Shown here one piece after another: positions 55,387 to 64,000 of a DNA stretch of 64,000 bases. The first letter of the stretch is position 1. Each line of letters starts with the position of its first letter. The stretch spans positions 30,000,001 through 30,064,000 of the forward strand of contig JAYKYS010000007.1 in NCBI GenBank assembly GCA_036924285.1, in the 5' to 3' direction. The notes beneath the pieces are model-generated. The model did not search any database and had not been told where the DNA came from. It saw only the letters and a list, made by a program, of their open reading frames with translations. This DNA is from Asterella californica. Lineage: Eukaryota > Streptophyta > Marchantiopsida > Marchantiales > Aytoniaceae. A program made the position numbers and the translations under genes.

Positions 55387-55911
55387 CTATTCTGATTGCT
55401 CGGTGGCAATCTCTACATGATCTGCTTCTACCGGAGCTACTATCTCGACTTTTGATGGGCTGGGAAGCCCTACACTTACCTCGGGTACCACTGAGGTAGC
55501 TTCCCTCTCCTCGCTCTTCGCTGGCCCTGCTGTTTCTGCGGCTGCGTCTTCCTCGGCCTCGACTTCGGAAGACGGAATGGTCTTCTGAGAAGACGAGTCG
55601 AATGGTGCGTTTTCGGTCTTCTGAGGCACAGATGCAGTACTAGGGACCATGGCGACCTCATAGGGGTCCGGGGAAGTCGCTTCCTCCACGCGGAATACCT
55701 GGGAAGACGACTCATCTTCTTGTCTTCCAGAAGACATAATGTCTTCTGGGGCGTCTTCTGGAGTCTTCTCGTCTTCCAACGCTGTCACCACCAAGTGTAC
55801 AGCGAGATCGAACTCCTCCTTCTCCATTCCGAATCCAATCGAGGGTGCTGGGACTTGGGAAGATGCGGTTGCAGGTGTCGGAAGTGAGGGAAGACCATAA
55901 AGTGTCTTCAC
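55387..55911 (-). CDS. Acidic tail ORF following the coiled-coil gene
   Basis: 174 codons on the minus strand, highly Glu/Ser/Pro/Ala-rich (EDEKTPEDAPEDIMSSGRQE; SSSEVEAEEDAAAETAGPAK; VEIVAPVEADHVEIATEQSE). It begins with a GTG overlapping the TGA of the 609-codon ORF (GTGA) in a different frame. The lack of an ATG and its acidic character suggest it is the C-terminal part of the same protein, reached by splicing or lost through a 1-2 nt frameshift, rather than a separate gene. Confidence 0.5.
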   Translation of the reverse strand: MKTLYGLPSLPTPATASSQVPAPSIGFGMEKEEFDLAVHLVVTALEDEKTPEDAPEDIMSSGRQEDESSSQVFRVEEATSPDPYEVAMVPSTASVPQKTENAPFDSSSQKTIPSSEVEAEEDAAAETAGPAKSEEREATSVVPEVSVGLPSPSKVEIVAPVEADHVEIATEQSE

Positions 55912-57707
55912 TCCTTCACTCCTTCTATCTGTCTATCCAAGTACCTGAACATGCTATCTCTGCATTCCACCATCCTCGTCTTGGACCCGCTGTCCCATTC
56001 CCTAGCTAAGGTAAGTAACTTCTTACCCGCGGTGAAGTTGAACTTCTTCCGAAGCGCTTCTACCGACTGAGCTAGCATCTTCTGCGCACGAGCCTCCGCT
56101 GCTTCCCTCTGCATCTTCTCCACTGCAGCTCGCGCTTCTGCGGCTTCTCGCTGCGTCTTCCAAGTGGTCTGCTCTTCTGCGAGGGCAGTGATCTTCTCCC
56201 GCACTCGGAGAACTTCCTGATCGCGCTGCTGTACTCGCGCCTGCAACTCTTGGTTGCTCTTCCGAAGTTGCATCGACTCCTTGGCAGAAGCGGCTACTTC
56301 CGCCTTGTACCTGGCTGCAAGCTTCTCCGTGGTGCGGAGACTAGCTTCCAGCGACTCCGTCTTCTGCTGGCTGTCTTCCTGTCCCAGCAAGGTGCGCAGG
56401 CCGAATCCAGGCTGTAAGGGCTTCTCCTGTGCCCTCGCTCTCCTCTCCAGCAACTCCATAGCGGGCTGGATCTCCTTCTGGAAGTAGGCACTGAACTCCT
56501 CCAGTCGTCTTCCTGCGGAAGACAAGTTCATTTCCAGCACTCGCTCCATGGTGTCGACTTCGTCTTCCAGAGACAAGGAAGCCTCTTCCACCACTACGAC
56601 CTTCATCTTCTGCGCACGAGAAGAAGCTACTCTTCTCATCTTCCGGGGTGGAAGACTCCTCGTGGCAGGAGCGGCTCTCTTCTTTGCGCTTCCTCGCATC
56701 GCAGCAGGAGCGCCCATCCATCCTTCGTCTTCTGGAGTCTTCGGAGGACTCCCAGGTGTTACAGAAGCTGTCTTCTGCTCCGATCGGGTACTCAGCAACT
56801 CTACCTCCGAGTCCGACTCCGATCCTGAATGAATGAGGGAGATGGGTGTCCTCGGTACACTTCTGGAACCCATCTTCCTCAGCGGCGTGGCGTCTTCCGA
56901 CCCACTAGACTCATCTTCCCTCACCAGAAGCGTCTTCTGGTGAGAGCCGGGCCTCAGCTGTGGCATCAGAGTGGGAGGAGGCGTTGCTGCTGCCTCTCGG
57001 TCATCGTCCTCCGAGGTCTCCTCCTTCACCTCCTGTCGCTCCGTTGGTCCATACACTGCCAGCTGATCTTCCCTAAGATCCCCCATGGCTACATACAAGT
57101 AGCAGAAGAAGGGCGTCAAATGTCCTCCCGTCGGGGTACCCAAGTATGCTAGCTCCGTCTGTACATAGTTGTGGATGTACGCGCCCCAGTAGATTGGCAC
57201 TCTGTCATCCCACACTGATTCCAGGAACTCCACGTCCTGATCTCCTAAGTACCTTGTCTTTTGCGCTTTCCCCTTGGGAAAGAGATGCAGAAATAACTTC
57301 GCCAAGAGGCGCTTCTTCGGCTCCCGGTAAGATTCTATCTTGCAACCGTTCCTCCCTTGCCTGTCTTCCACGAAAAGGCAGGTGGTACTCCCAAGCACAT
57401 GCCACGAACTCACGATCCTAGGCAAGATCTTCTTCTCGTACCAATATCCTCGGTTCTCGGACTCAGGCCTGTGAAACGCCTTACGCCACCAGTCTTCAGT
57501 CCAGGAAGACGGTCTTCCCCGAGCTACTCCTGCCTTCGCAGGTACACGGTTACGCGGTGGTAACGCTGACCACATCTCCTCCAGAAGCCCTTGATCTGCG
57601 AGGTTCCAATCCCACAGGAAGAAGTCGAGACCCAACTCCTTGAGGAAAGGAGTGGTCTCGGTCAATTCTGCCGCTGGTAACACCAAGCCCCGCGGATGCA
57701 TCGACAT
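55908..57707 (-). CDS. Acidic/coiled-coil family protein, apparently intact
   Basis: First ATG at 57707 (GMSMHPRGLV); the frame is open about 40 codons further up, so an upstream exon is possible. About 600 aa. Residues 1-210: a Trp/Tyr-rich globular domain (ELGLDFFLWDWNLADQGLLE; GRPSSWTEDWWRKAF; YLGTPTGGHLTPFFCYLYVA). Residues 210-340: acidic, Ser-rich. About 340-375: basic, possible nuclear signal (KKRAAPATRSLPPRKMRR). About 390-590: long coiled coil (ASLRTTEKLAARYKAEVAAS; KMQREAAEARAQKM). I do not know the family or function. A fragment of it forms the hairpin at 12.06 kb, and the relics in the inverted repeat look related, so it is a multi-copy family here, possibly carried by mobile DNA. 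Many GAAGAC words, unlike its neighbours. Confidence 0.65.
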   Translation of the reverse strand: MSMHPRGLVLPAAELTETTPFLKELGLDFFLWDWNLADQGLLEEMWSALPPRNRVPAKAGVARGRPSSWTEDWWRKAFHRPESENRGYWYEKKILPRIVSSWHVLGSTTCLFVEDRQGRNGCKIESYREPKKRLLAKLFLHLFPKGKAQKTRYLGDQDVEFLESVWDDRVPIYWGAYIHNYVQTELAYLGTPTGGHLTPFFCYLYVAMGDLREDQLAVYGPTERQEVKEETSEDDDREAAATPPPTLMPQLRPGSHQKTLLVREDESSGSEDATPLRKMGSRSVPRTPISLIHSGSESDSEVELLSTRSEQKTASVTPGSPPKTPEDEGWMGAPAAMRGSAKKRAAPATRSLPPRKMRRVASSRAQKMKVVVVEEASLSLEDEVDTMERVLEMNLSSAGRRLEEFSAYFQKEIQPAMELLERRARAQEKPLQPGFGLRTLLGQEDSQQKTESLEASLRTTEKLAARYKAEVAASAKESMQLRKSNQELQARVQQRDQEVLRVREKITALAEEQTTWKTQREAAEARAAVEKMQREAAEARAQKMLAQSVEALRKKFNFTAGKKLLTLAREWDSGSKTRMVECRDSMFRYLDRQIEGVKE

Positions 57708-58156
57708 ACCTGGAAGATCTGTTGCACTAAACCACAAGCACCTACTATGAGCTGAAGGCTCAGTTCTTCCCGAGTGCCCATAGTCTAGCTTCTACTTCTC
57801 AGAAGACGAAACTAGTCTTCCAGAAGACAGCTACTCCGTCTTCCGGGATTCTAACAGTACTTCCTAGATAGCTCTCGTCTTCCGAGCTATATCTACAGAA
57901 TCCTATCTAAGCAAGGCCTCGCATGGATTACCAAGAAGACAACCCACCTTGCATTACATCCTACTTCCTATCAGAAGATACAAGATATGCGAGAAGTAGA
58001 GTATAAAAAAGGTTCAGAAGATGGTTGCGGGCTCCTGCGGTGACAGTGGCCTCTGGGAAGACACTCGGGACAGCTTCCGATTCAATGTCTTTCTCGGAAG
58101 ACTTCCCGAAGTCAGACTTCCCTTCACAGGTCTCACCTGTCTTCGTCTTCCTACGC
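57708..58156. other. Upstream region of the coiled-coil gene
   Basis: Contains many GTCTTC/GAAGAC words, and no complete frame. It would hold the promoter or first exon of the minus-strand gene; 'tataaaaaagg' at about 58001-58011 lies on the plus strand and so does not fit that gene. It ends at element C. Confidence 0.4.
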
Positions 58157-59521
58157 TGTCGGAGTGTGATCCGTCTATCTAGGAAAGCGCCGGGCTTCTG
58201 GCTGTGGTTGTTTACTCAAGAGGTTGGCTTTCAGGTCACAACTGGAGCTATAAACACTCACACAGGAGTGTAGGATCCTCTAATATGCTCAAAAAGCGAA
58301 ATTTAGGTTTAACTAGTAGTAATAGGTTTAAGCGGTGAACTTTGACACTCAAAGAGAAGAAAACTATGAAGGTTTAGACTTCTAAACTTCCCCTACATGT
58401 AAATGAGGCACTACTGAACACACACACGAAGTTTCAGCCTGAGATTGAATTCTAGCACCGAGATGTTGACAGAAAAGTTCTGAATAAGAGAATTATGGCA
58501 ATTTCTGGTACCTAGACAGCTATTCAGACATAGAACAGAGAATTGGCTTGATGAATTTCAAATCTTCTCACAGTATTTGAAGTCTACAGGGTGCTGAACA
58601 TCCCTGTGAAGTTGGGACTCCTGATTGTTTGTAGAACTCCAGATCTCCTTCTCTAAAGTCGTTGCTCTAGATTAAGAGCTTTTCAGACCCCCTCTGCTTC
58701 AGCGGCCGCCCTGAATTACTCAATTACTCAAATGATTCGAAACTTTTTGGACAGTCGTAGCCCTCCTGACAGTGAACGCAACCACGAAGTTTTGAAGTGA
58801 TTTCCTCAATTCTGCTGCAATTGGCACCGAAAACCTCAAAATCAACAAAAGTGATGCAGTTTTGACACAATCCGAACTTCAATTGGGCATAACTCCTTGT
58901 TTATTGATCCAAATCGAGCAAAAATTTCACTGACAGTGTTTGGCACGACGAGCTCTCTCTTCCTGTGTTCTCAGATTTCGAAGATACCTCACCAATTGCT
59001 CGAACTCTCCTCTAGAGCTCTATTTCTAAACTTAGAGTTTTACAAAAGACAAAAATGGACCAATGGGAGTTCATATTTCCACTTGACTGTCATTTTGTGC
59101 CTTAAACTACCTGGTAACTTATCTACACGACCATGTCAAGCCCCCTAGAGTGCCAACGTAAAACTTAAACTACCTAAAATGACACATAGCCCTGAAAAAT
59201 AACTTAAATTAGCTAGAAGGCGTGCATGGGCGACAAGTAAGTACAACCCATGAGCTCAAACCCCTATCAGCATGGAAACCCTAAGTTATGTACACTGAAC
59301 GTCATAGACATGTAAGAAGTCACTTGCACAAGCGCACAAATGCTTGAACAAGATAACTAACATACTATCAGCCTACTATGACTCAAAATAGTGTTAACAC
59401 CGCATGCAAAGGTGTCAAACATATACATAAAGGACTAGAAGTAATATGAGCTAACTTCTAGAACTACCAAACCTAAGCGTCGGAGTAGAAGTCAAGCATG
59501 TAGCTGCCAAATGGCGCGACA
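58157..59521 (-). repeat. 3' LTR of Ty3 element C
   Basis: 1365 bp; on the minus strand it begins TGTCGCGCCATTTGGCAGCT and ends CACTCCGACA. The polypurine tract AGAGGGGGTGGA (59522-59533) sits directly before it. Longer than the solo LTR in the copia element because it keeps two internal segments. Confidence 0.92.
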
Positions 59522-59569
59522 TCCACCCCCTCTGAACCTGCACATCCTCCGGTATGTGCCAGATCTAGA

Positions 59570-61255
59570 TCAAGACTCTTCAGCTTCAGCTTCAAATTCA
59601 TCTTCAACCTCCATTAAGTCTTCAGCTTCATCCTCAGTAAGCTCTGCAATGTTCTGGTCCTCCCCTCTCCTTCTAAAGAGCTTGATTCTCTTCCCTGCGA
59701 CTGGTATCTTGAGCACTGCACCATCTAACTCTCTCAAAGAATATGTGACATTATCATAAACTTCTAACACCACATAAGGTCCGAACCATCTCTTGGAAAA
59801 CTTTCTGATAGCGCTATGCTGATTATCAAGACTACTATCATAGACTAACACCCAATCACCTTCCTTAACTGGTTTGGGTCGTAATCTATGTGTTCTATCA
59901 AACCTGCCTTTGTTTCTCTCTCTAGCAGTCTTTAACCTTTCCACAGCTTTGGCAACATCCTCAGGTCTTCGTTCTAACTGCTGGATCCTTAATGCAAGAA
60001 GATCCTCCGTACTTCTACCATCTTCCCATGGCAAAACATTCCAAGTAGGCACAACCTCCTCAATCGGCATCACAGGTTTTTGCCCTAGTATCAACTCTGC
60101 TGGCATGTAACCTGTAACGGTACTATGAGTTGTACGATCTGCCCACAAAGCAAATGGTAGCAGTCTAGGCCATTCACGGATCTTACCCTTGCAAGCTTTT
60201 ACCAAAGCTTTGATGATTGGCGGATGACCTCGTTCGCTCTTGCCATTCCCTTCAAGATTGTAAGCAGTGGTTAACGCCAACTTGATTCCCAATCGCTTGA
60301 AGAACTCAACTGCTTCTTGTGCATCCAGCTCACCCCTATCTGCAGTGATCTTTCCCACACACCCATATCTACAAATAACATCTTCAAGTAGAAAGCGGCA
60401 GACACTAGCAGTGGTCTTCGTCCTCAGAGCACGGCCTTCGACTTGGTTAGATAGATCTTCTCTAGCCAAGACTAGATACCTCATTTGTCCAAGTCCAAAT
60501 GGCATAGTTACCAGATCAACTACCCATTTATAATGAATGGCTAAAGGATAAGTAGGATGCAATCCATCACGATGACGTACGTTGGAATACATCTGGCAGG
60601 GTATACAGGATGAAACAAACTGTACTACATCCTTATACATACCCTTCCACCAATACTTTTTCTTCATCTTGGCAAATGTAGCCCAAACTCCTCTATGACC
60701 GGCCCATAAACTCTCATGGAACTCCTTGATCAGCTTCTGCTGCAATTCCAAGTCACATACCACCCGCTGCGGTATACCTCCTTGTAGCTTAGGGCGCTTC
60801 CATAGATGTCCTCCATGTAAAAAGTATCCATAAGCTGTTCTACGGATCCTCTTGAAATCTGCATCAGACCAGCCTTCTTGCCTTTCCAATGAACTCAAAT
60901 AGCGCCCAAGATCCAACCACTCGCCATCATACATAGTTTCCTCAAAAAACTCCAACGGGGCTGCAAAATAGCTTCTATCTCTTCTAGCAAGAGCACTAGA
61001 ATAGAACTCTGTTCCCACATCTTCCTGGTCATCTATCATTTCTTTCTCATCGTAATACCTAGCCCTTAATAACATATCTGCCACAGGATTATCTTTTCCT
61101 GCAATATGTCTAAACTCTGGGTTCAAGGACTTGATATATGCTATCCATCTCAACATAGCAATATCTGGAGTTGTACAACTAGTGATCATTCCCAAGAGAG
61201 GTAAACAATCTGTCTCCACAACCACAGGTGCTCCTATCAAGTATTCCTTCATCAC
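59570..61255 (-). pseudogene. pol: Element C RNase H end and integrase
   Basis: 561 codons. RNase H end (VVETDCLPLLGMI; GKDNPVADMLLRA), integrase zinc region (HESLWAGHRGVWATFAKMKK; SCIPCQ), DDE-like core (KWVVDLVTM, TADRGELDAQEAVEFF, NLEGNGKSERGH) and GPY module (RWFGPYVVLEVYDN). Ends with an acidic tail (EDLMEVEDEFEAEAEES). Separated from the RT frame by a 1-nt shift near 61238 in the RNase H. Confidence 0.9.
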
Positions 61256-62981
61256 TCTTCATCGCAGTAACTACTCCCCATAGCTCTCTCTTGACCTGAG
61301 GGTAGTCTCTCTGCCGTGAACTTAACACCTTAGCTCCAAAACGCACCACATATCTATTTCCATCCTCATCGTCTTGTCCTACAGCCCATCCAATGCCAAT
61401 AGGACTAGTATCAACAGTAAGGATAACAGATCTGCCCAACTCATATGTTACCTTCCGTAGAGTTGGCGGTGAAGCCAAAAGATCCTTCAACTTCCTCATA
61501 GACTCGCTTTGCTCCTCTTGCCACTGAAATCTCTGCCCCTTCCTCAGCAACTTGTACAATGGATCTGCTACATGTGCAAAGTGTGGAATCCATATATGAT
61601 AAAACACACATGCACCTAGAAACCTTCTCACCTCAGTAACCGATCCACATGTCTCCTTCATCCTTCGGATGGCATCAATCTTGTTTGGACAAGGCTTTCG
61701 ACCATAAGATCCACACAGATGTCCCACTATTAACACCTCCTGTTCTCCAAATACAGACTTTGCTCCTGATAAAGTCAAATGAACCTCCTCCAGTCGACTC
61801 AATATCTTATCACAGTCGGCTATGTGATCTGCAACAAACTTACGGCACCCCCTCTGATCTTTTACCTCATTCTTCTCCTCCTCAGCACATCCTTTGATCG
61901 GCACATCATCAAGGAATGGCATAGTTTTTTCAGGAATGAAGTCCCTCAAAACTTTGTTCATGCTATTCATCATATGTGCTACAGAATTGGTAGCACCTTG
62001 CGGTAAGGTGCACATCCTTAGTAACCCTAAAGGTGTCCTCATTGTAGTCAAGTCTCTTCTCTCAGAGGATAATTGAAACTGGTCATAACCTGAATATAAG
62101 TCTCCCATGGAATAGATAGCACGACCAGCAAAAGCCTCTGCAAACTCGTCTACAATAGGTCCTATACCCATATTCCTGATAGTTACCTTGTTAACTGGCT
62201 GCATATCTTGAATGAATCTCAAAGCTCCAGCTCCACTCTTCTTCGGAACAGTAAACCATCTGCTAGAATAGGGAGCTATAGATGGTTCCAAGATACCCAT
62301 CCTAATCCTCTCATTGAGCAAGTCTATAAGCTTTGGTAGATGAGCTCTAGGCACAGGGATAGGACGTAGATTCCAAGGCACATGCGGTATAGTAAAGATT
62401 ACCATAGGTGCAACTACACTTGGATCTACACATCCTACTTCATGTGACTCAAACGCAAACGCCTTACCATGCCTAGATAGCATCTCCCTGAAGCTCTTCT
62501 TCTCTTGCTCAGTAAGAAATCCATCACCTCCAATCCTCAGCTCCTTCAATGTTGTTTCTGTGAACTGGTGTCCAATTCTTCTCGGTCCTCTGAGCGTCGG
62601 TTCTCGTGCAGCTTGCTCCATCTTCTGATTGTAGTCGAGTGGCAAAGGCAAAGCCACTGGTTTGACTTTCTTTGCCACTGACTTGTACTTGGTCTCCACA
62701 TACACCTCTTGTCGATCTATAAACTTATCAATTACATCATAAAGCTCCTTGGAGCTCACTCTTACCACTCTATCTACATCATCTATAGAACTTTCTACTA
62801 TAGATTTCAACTCTTCTATAGTATCTACCAAATACTGCTCTTCAAACACTCCAGATATGTATTCATCTCCTGCTAACTCTCCACTGTCCCACAAAGACTG
62901 CTGCACACACTTCACATGTTGCCTCTCAAACCTCTTCAGATTCTCAACCTTCCTATAACACACTGATCCACATGACGTCAA
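61179..62981 (-). pseudogene. pol: Element C reverse transcriptase
   Basis: 600 codons. N-terminal linker, then RT: FTIPHVPWNLRPIPVPRAHL, RWFTVPKKSGAGALRFIQDM, YSMGDLYSGYDQFQLSSERR, MCTLPQGATNSVAHMM and catalytic FLDD (MPFLDDVPIKG). RNase H start VILTVDTSPIGIGWAVGQDD, then out of frame after VVTAMK. Length and order are normal for Ty3 RT. Confidence 0.9.
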
Positions 62982-63040
62982 TCCTAAGAAGCTAGAGGAT
63001 AAAGCTTCATGTTCTACTATATCAGGCGAGAATCCTATCT

Positions 63041-63440
63041 CTATTGTACCGTTGAAGTCTCGCTCTTCAATGGTACTCTGCCAAAACCCCTAGACTCTCT
63101 AAACTCCTGAGTAATCTTAGGTAGTGGACGGTCTCTCAAGCTATCACGATTCCTCTCATGTTCTGCAGCAACGGTCAAAAATTGAACAGCTCTTTTGCCA
63201 TCTCTACTACGTATCCTAGCATAGGCTGAACCATCATCCATAACTCGTGTCTCCATTCTAACAGCAGTAATGTAAGGCTACCCTAGAATGATAGGATAGG
63301 TTGACATGTCTTGCACAAAGAAATTCTGAACATCACTGATGTCACCCACAGTTACCTTGATGTTAGGGACAAGCACCATAGAGTTCTCCCATCTGGTTGT
63401 TGGCAGCACGGATAAGCCATCCATGGTCGGTGTCTATGGG
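63041..63440 (-). pseudogene. Element C protease C-terminal part
   Basis: Minus-strand reading: PIDTDHGWLIRAANNQMGEL, a frame change near 63370, then NFFVQDMSTYPIILG, a TAG near 63286 (probably CAG originally), then PYITAVRMETRVMDDGSAYA. It is the usual second half of a retropepsin plus linker, broken three ways. Confidence 0.8.
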
Positions 63441-63968
63441 TCACCTTCCACGCTTGTACAGCTCCTTAGACATCAGATTAATCTCTGAGCCGTGATCAAT
63501 CAATGCCACCACAGGTTCCTCTAGATCTCCCAACTTCACCAAGGTCTCAGTGGTTGCTCTTGCCCAATGGTTGTGAGAGTAATGGCTCTTCTGCGATGCT
63601 TCCACCTCATCTTCAAACCTCACGTGCTGATCTGATCTCCCCTCTGATACTTGAGAGCAGTAACCAGCAATCTCATCTTCCTCATCCTCCGACAGTTTGG
63701 TCCCTAGAGCGTTAAGCGTAGCTGCTTCACCCAAGATCTGACGTTTCCTCTTGATGATATCTATGATAACCTCATGGAACTCACGCTTTGCAATCCCAAG
63801 AATCTCACCCAAAGTAAACTCAACCTTCCCATTCAAGATACGGTTCTCTAACACCTGCTTCAAGTCTGTAGCAATCTCAATGTCAGACTGAAGTTTGTAT
63901 GCAGGCATCTTACCCTTCTCCTTGCTTCTCTCCTTCTCCTTTGGTGTTGTAGGTGGTAGATCCTCCAT
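63441..63968 (-). pseudogene. Element C Gag end and protease start
   Basis: 175 codons. Lys/Glu-rich start (TPKEKERSKEKGKMPAYKLQ), a helical segment (VEFTLGEILGIAKREFHEVI), an acidic linker, and the protease active site ALIDHGSEINLMSKELYKRG with D-H-G-S where most retropepsins have D-(S/T)-G-(A/S). Ends in a frameshift. The frame may open further beyond the window edge. Confidence 0.8.
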
Positions 63969-64000
63969 AGTCTCTTCCCGAGTAGGTGTTGTCTCCTGCC

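Larger units (their letters stand above)
58157..64000 (-). mobile_element. Ty3 retrotransposon C, minus strand, leaves window
   Basis: From the window edge down: Gag/protease, RT, RNase H, integrase, then the 3' LTR (58157-59521). Family relationship to the solo LTR at 37437-38282 is clear from the LTR. It is distinct from copies A and B in protease (DHGS), RT (FLDD) and LTR. At least three frameshifts and one TAG make it inactive. The 5' LTR should lie beyond 64000. Confidence 0.93.

Noticed and set aside
58001..58011. TATAAAAAAGG as promoter of the coiled-coil gene
   Set aside because: It is on the plus strand while the gene is on the minus strand, and no plus-strand gene follows.

Overview
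The window looks like nuclear DNA of a land plant. It holds a three-exon class II cytochrome P450, a small secreted eight-cysteine protein with an extensin-type SPPPP tail, and much Ty3 and Ty1/copia retrotransposon DNA. Introns of about 0.2-0.5 kb and a lineage-specific acidic/coiled-coil gene family that I cannot place in any seed-plant family suggest a bryophyte, perhaps a liverwort such as Marchantia. That placement is inference. Nothing looks bacterial or organellar.

Layout: (1) 1-4313 is the left arm of a large, nearly identical inverted repeat; its partner is 23447-27830. Both arms carry the same decayed coiled-coil gene, an acidic gene relic and an unrecognised exon-like gene. The left arm runs off the window. 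(2) 4314-10309 is Ty3 copy A, 5'-truncated and full of stops, with its 3' LTR. (3) 10310-15400 is older debris: a gag-like relic, a tandem duplication, a hairpin made from a coding fragment of the coiled-coil family, and a copia reverse-transcriptase relic. (4) 16336-18972 is the intact P450 gene with a TATA box and a perfect 42-bp palindrome upstream. (5) 18973-23446 has no clear gene but carries a miRNA-precursor-like hairpin. (6) 28501-28729 is an LTR-like unit. (7) 31405-32259 (minus) is the eight-cysteine/extensin gene. (8) 34301-40189 is a complete but broken Ty1/copia element inserted into one copy of a small host duplication; it is itself interrupted by a solo LTR of a Ty3 family whose internal region lies at 59-64 kb. 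(9) 40.9-42.1 kb is a LINE-like ORF1 relic. (10) 46123-54873 is Ty3 copy B, with both LTRs, a target-site duplication and an almost open pol. It lies beside an intact acidic/coiled-coil gene (55.4-57.7 kb, minus). (11) 58157-64000 is a minus-strand Ty3 element (C) leaving the window.

The plausible functional host genes are the P450, the secreted proline-rich protein and the coiled-coil gene. The rest is transposon nesting, and its relative ages can be read from LTR divergence: copy B looks very young, the copia clearly older, copy A decayed mainly by C-to-T/G-to-A changes. The most unusual items are the inverted duplication around the P450, the two hairpins, the copia primer site matching the anticodon arm of initiator tRNA-Met, the gag/pol frame change shared by Ty3 copies A and B, and the eight-cysteine/extensin fusion.
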